From: JAGLCY01 sp965363725
Lineage (GTDB): Bacteria > Krumholzibacteriota > Krumholzibacteriia > LZORAL124-64-63
Reading direction: 5' to 3'
DNA: 6,998 nucleotides
NCBI GenBank assembly: GCA_965363725.1
Contig: CBDTUS010000192.1
Span: 1-6,998, forward strand
In this document: one piece after another, positions 5,867-6,998 of the stretch
Layout of the letters: each line of letters starts with the position of its first letter
How positions within the stretch are numbered: position 1 is the first letter of the stretch
Notes under the pieces: model-generated
What the model was told of the DNA's origin: nothing
Databases searched by the model: none
Seen by the model: only the letters and a program-made list of their open reading frames with translations
Made by a program: the position numbers and the translations under genes

Positions 5867-6998
5867 TTGATTCACCTTCCTCTGAAAATGACAAGGCCCG
5901 CCCCCTTCCTGACGGGAGTCCTCCTGGCTGTCCTGTTGACCTGCTCCTGCGACAGCGAGCCTCCTACGATGTGTCCGACCGAAGGGATCGGGGTCCTGGA
6001 GGGATATGTCCGGGAGCTGGGGGTGGGGGTTTCCGCGCAGATTGGCGCGCGTGCTATGGAGGATTCCGACTCAGGCTGGAATTTATTCCAGACGGGCTCA
6101 GATTCGACGGGTTGGTACCGCCTGGCACTGCCGACGGGTGTTTACCAGATGGAAGTGTACCCTTACGGCGACCACATCAGCCATGCCGAACTTCTCGACA
6201 CCATCCGGGTACTGCCGCGGGTCTTCCGGATGGATCTCGACCGCGGCCGGGCGGAAGTGAGGGTTATCCTGCCTGATGACCAGGAGGGCGAGTGGTATCA
6301 CCTCCGGCTGCGGGATGATGATTTCCAATCCACATCCGAATCGGCAAGTGTCGAGGACGGGGTTCTGGCCTTTGATTTCCCCCTGCTGCCTCAGGGGGCC
6401 TACACCATGAGACTTTCCGGTGGGGATCTGACGGCCGAGGTCTATTTGCCTCACTCGACGAACATCGACCTGGCGGATTGGCTCCTTGTTGGAGCCGATG
6501 TCCCGACGCCCTACCGGATGGACTTCAGCAGATCCTACTCCTCGATTAGCGGCAGCATCACCGGCAGCTGGCAGGAATCCACTTCGATATATAATCCTTC
6601 CATCCATATCATTTCTCCGGACTCCCTGAAAACCGGCACCATGGGATGTCACCCGGAGGACGGTTCCTTCACCTGCGGTTTCCTGCTGACGCAGACCGTC
6701 CGCCTTCGTTCGAACTATCGGGGGGTGACCCAGTGGTTCGGAGGAGACTCCTTCGAGACCGCCACCGTTTTCGATCTCGAACCCGGCGACCGGATCACCG
6801 AAGTGGCGCTGGTCGAATCCGGCTTGAGTGTTCAGCTGGACGGGCCGGGGGACCTCGCCTTTCACGAGCCGACGATCACTGTTCGCGACGAGGCGGGCCG
6901 GGAATTTTTTCCTGAGACCTATGATGAAAACCCCCTTTCGATCTGCAATTTGAGCCCGGGTCGCTACTTCCTCCACGTGGACGGGTATTGCCGGGACG
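5867..6998 (+). CDS. Putative surface lipoprotein with carboxypeptidase-regulatory-like beta-sandwich domains (3' end outside window)
   Basis: The frame is open from 5867 through the window end without a stop, giving at least 377 residues. TTG at 5867 has the better ribosome binding site; ATG at 5888 (residue 8) is the alternative. Residues 7-28 contain basic residues and a hydrophobic core ending in Leu-Leu-Thr-Cys-Ser-Cys-Asp, a slightly irregular lipobox with Cys28 the likelier lipidated residue. Residues 41-100 read like a carboxypeptidase-regulatory (transthyretin-type) unit: Gly-Val-Leu-Glu-Gly-Tyr-Val, then DSTGWYRLALPTGVYQMEV. A second such unit begins near residue 224 with ISGSITGSW. 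It reaches a Trp-Phe-Gly-Gly stretch, then FDLEPGDRITEVALVESG, a pattern common in these repeats. A third unit follows with a Leu-Ser-Pro-Gly-Arg-Tyr-Phe-Leu end. Such domains usually act in surface adhesion, as spacers or in ligand binding; no catalytic motif is seen. The gene is divergent from the phytase-like lipoprotein. Confidence 0.78.
   Translation, partial: MIHLPLKMTRPAPFLTGVLLAVLLTCSCDSEPPTMCPTEGIGVLEGYVRELGVGVSAQIGARAMEDSDSGWNLFQTGSDSTGWYRLALPTGVYQMEVYPYGDHISHAELLDTIRVLPRVFRMDLDRGRAEVRVILPDDQEGEWYHLRLRDDDFQSTSESASVEDGVLAFDFPLLPQGAYTMRLSGGDLTAEVYLPHSTNIDLADWLLVGADVPTPYRMDFSRSYSSISGSITGSWQESTSIYNPSIHIISPDSLKTGTMGCHPEDGSFTCGFLLTQTVRLRSNYRGVTQWFGGDSFETATVFDLEPGDRITEVALVESGLSVQLDGPGDLAFHEPTITVRDEAGREFFPETYDENPLSICNLSPGRYFLHVDGYCRD

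Noticed and set aside
5720..5875. N-terminal extension of the phytase-like lipoprotein to an ATG at 5875
   Set aside because: The extra 52 residues would put the signal peptide and lipobox in the interior, and the stretch holds the divergent promoter region.
5860..6276. A 138-codon plus-strand frame starting at ATG 5860
   Set aside because: It overlaps the lipoprotein gene in another frame, is rich in Pro, Gly and Arg, and its ATG is only 2 bases from the GAGGA site.
6098..6976. A 292-codon open frame on the minus strand opposite the right-end lipoprotein gene
   Set aside because: It shows no recognisable domain or start signal, and its composition is that of a shadow frame. The plus-strand frame has a lipoprotein signal and repeated beta-sandwich signatures over the same bases.

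Overview
The window is a GC-rich, densely coded piece of a bacterial chromosome. It carries six protein genes, and no rRNA, tRNA, CRISPR array, transposase or phage gene is visible. At least four of the six products have a signal peptide or lipoprotein signal, one is a polytopic membrane protein, and the remaining one is the C-terminal part of a type IV pilus assembly protein. This points to a diderm (Gram-negative type) bacterium with type IV pili. The mix of PilY1, a GT39-type glycosyltransferase fused to TPRs, a GLQxG-repeat surface protein and a regulatory-like beta-sandwich lipoprotein would fit a deltaproteobacterial lineage or an uncultured FCB-type phylum such as Krumholzibacteriota or Eisenbacteria. 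The sequence alone does not fix the taxon.

Left part, plus strand (2-1756): the 3' end of a pilY1-like gene is followed after 47 bases by a small secreted protein with a strong AGGAGG ribosome binding site. The pair ends at a long GC-rich hairpin with a T run (1771-1811). That hairpin sits between convergent genes and is close to symmetric, so it may stop transcription from both sides.

Middle part, minus strand, read from right to left (5719 down to 1824): a phytase-like esterase-domain lipoprotein, then after 6 bases a GTG-started integral membrane glycosyltransferase of the GT39/PMT type with a C-terminal TPR domain, then after 56 bases a small secreted protein made of GLQxG repeats. The spacing suggests one transcript from the divergent promoter region at about 5720-5866. 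All three products should act at or outside the inner membrane, so an envelope or surface role is likely, but no shared pathway can be read from the sequence.

Right part, plus strand (about 5867 to the window end): a lipoprotein gene that runs off the window with no stop codon. It contains at least two carboxypeptidase-regulatory-like (transthyretin-type) beta-sandwich units. Its best ribosome binding site supports a TTG start. A promoter-like TATACT and a compact palindrome/direct repeat lie just upstream, between the two divergent genes.

No clear new defence, mobile or RNA-based system was found. The points most worth a second look are the operator-like repeat in the divergent intergenic region, the small secreted protein paired with pilY1, and the glycosyltransferase/repeat-protein/lipoprotein operon.
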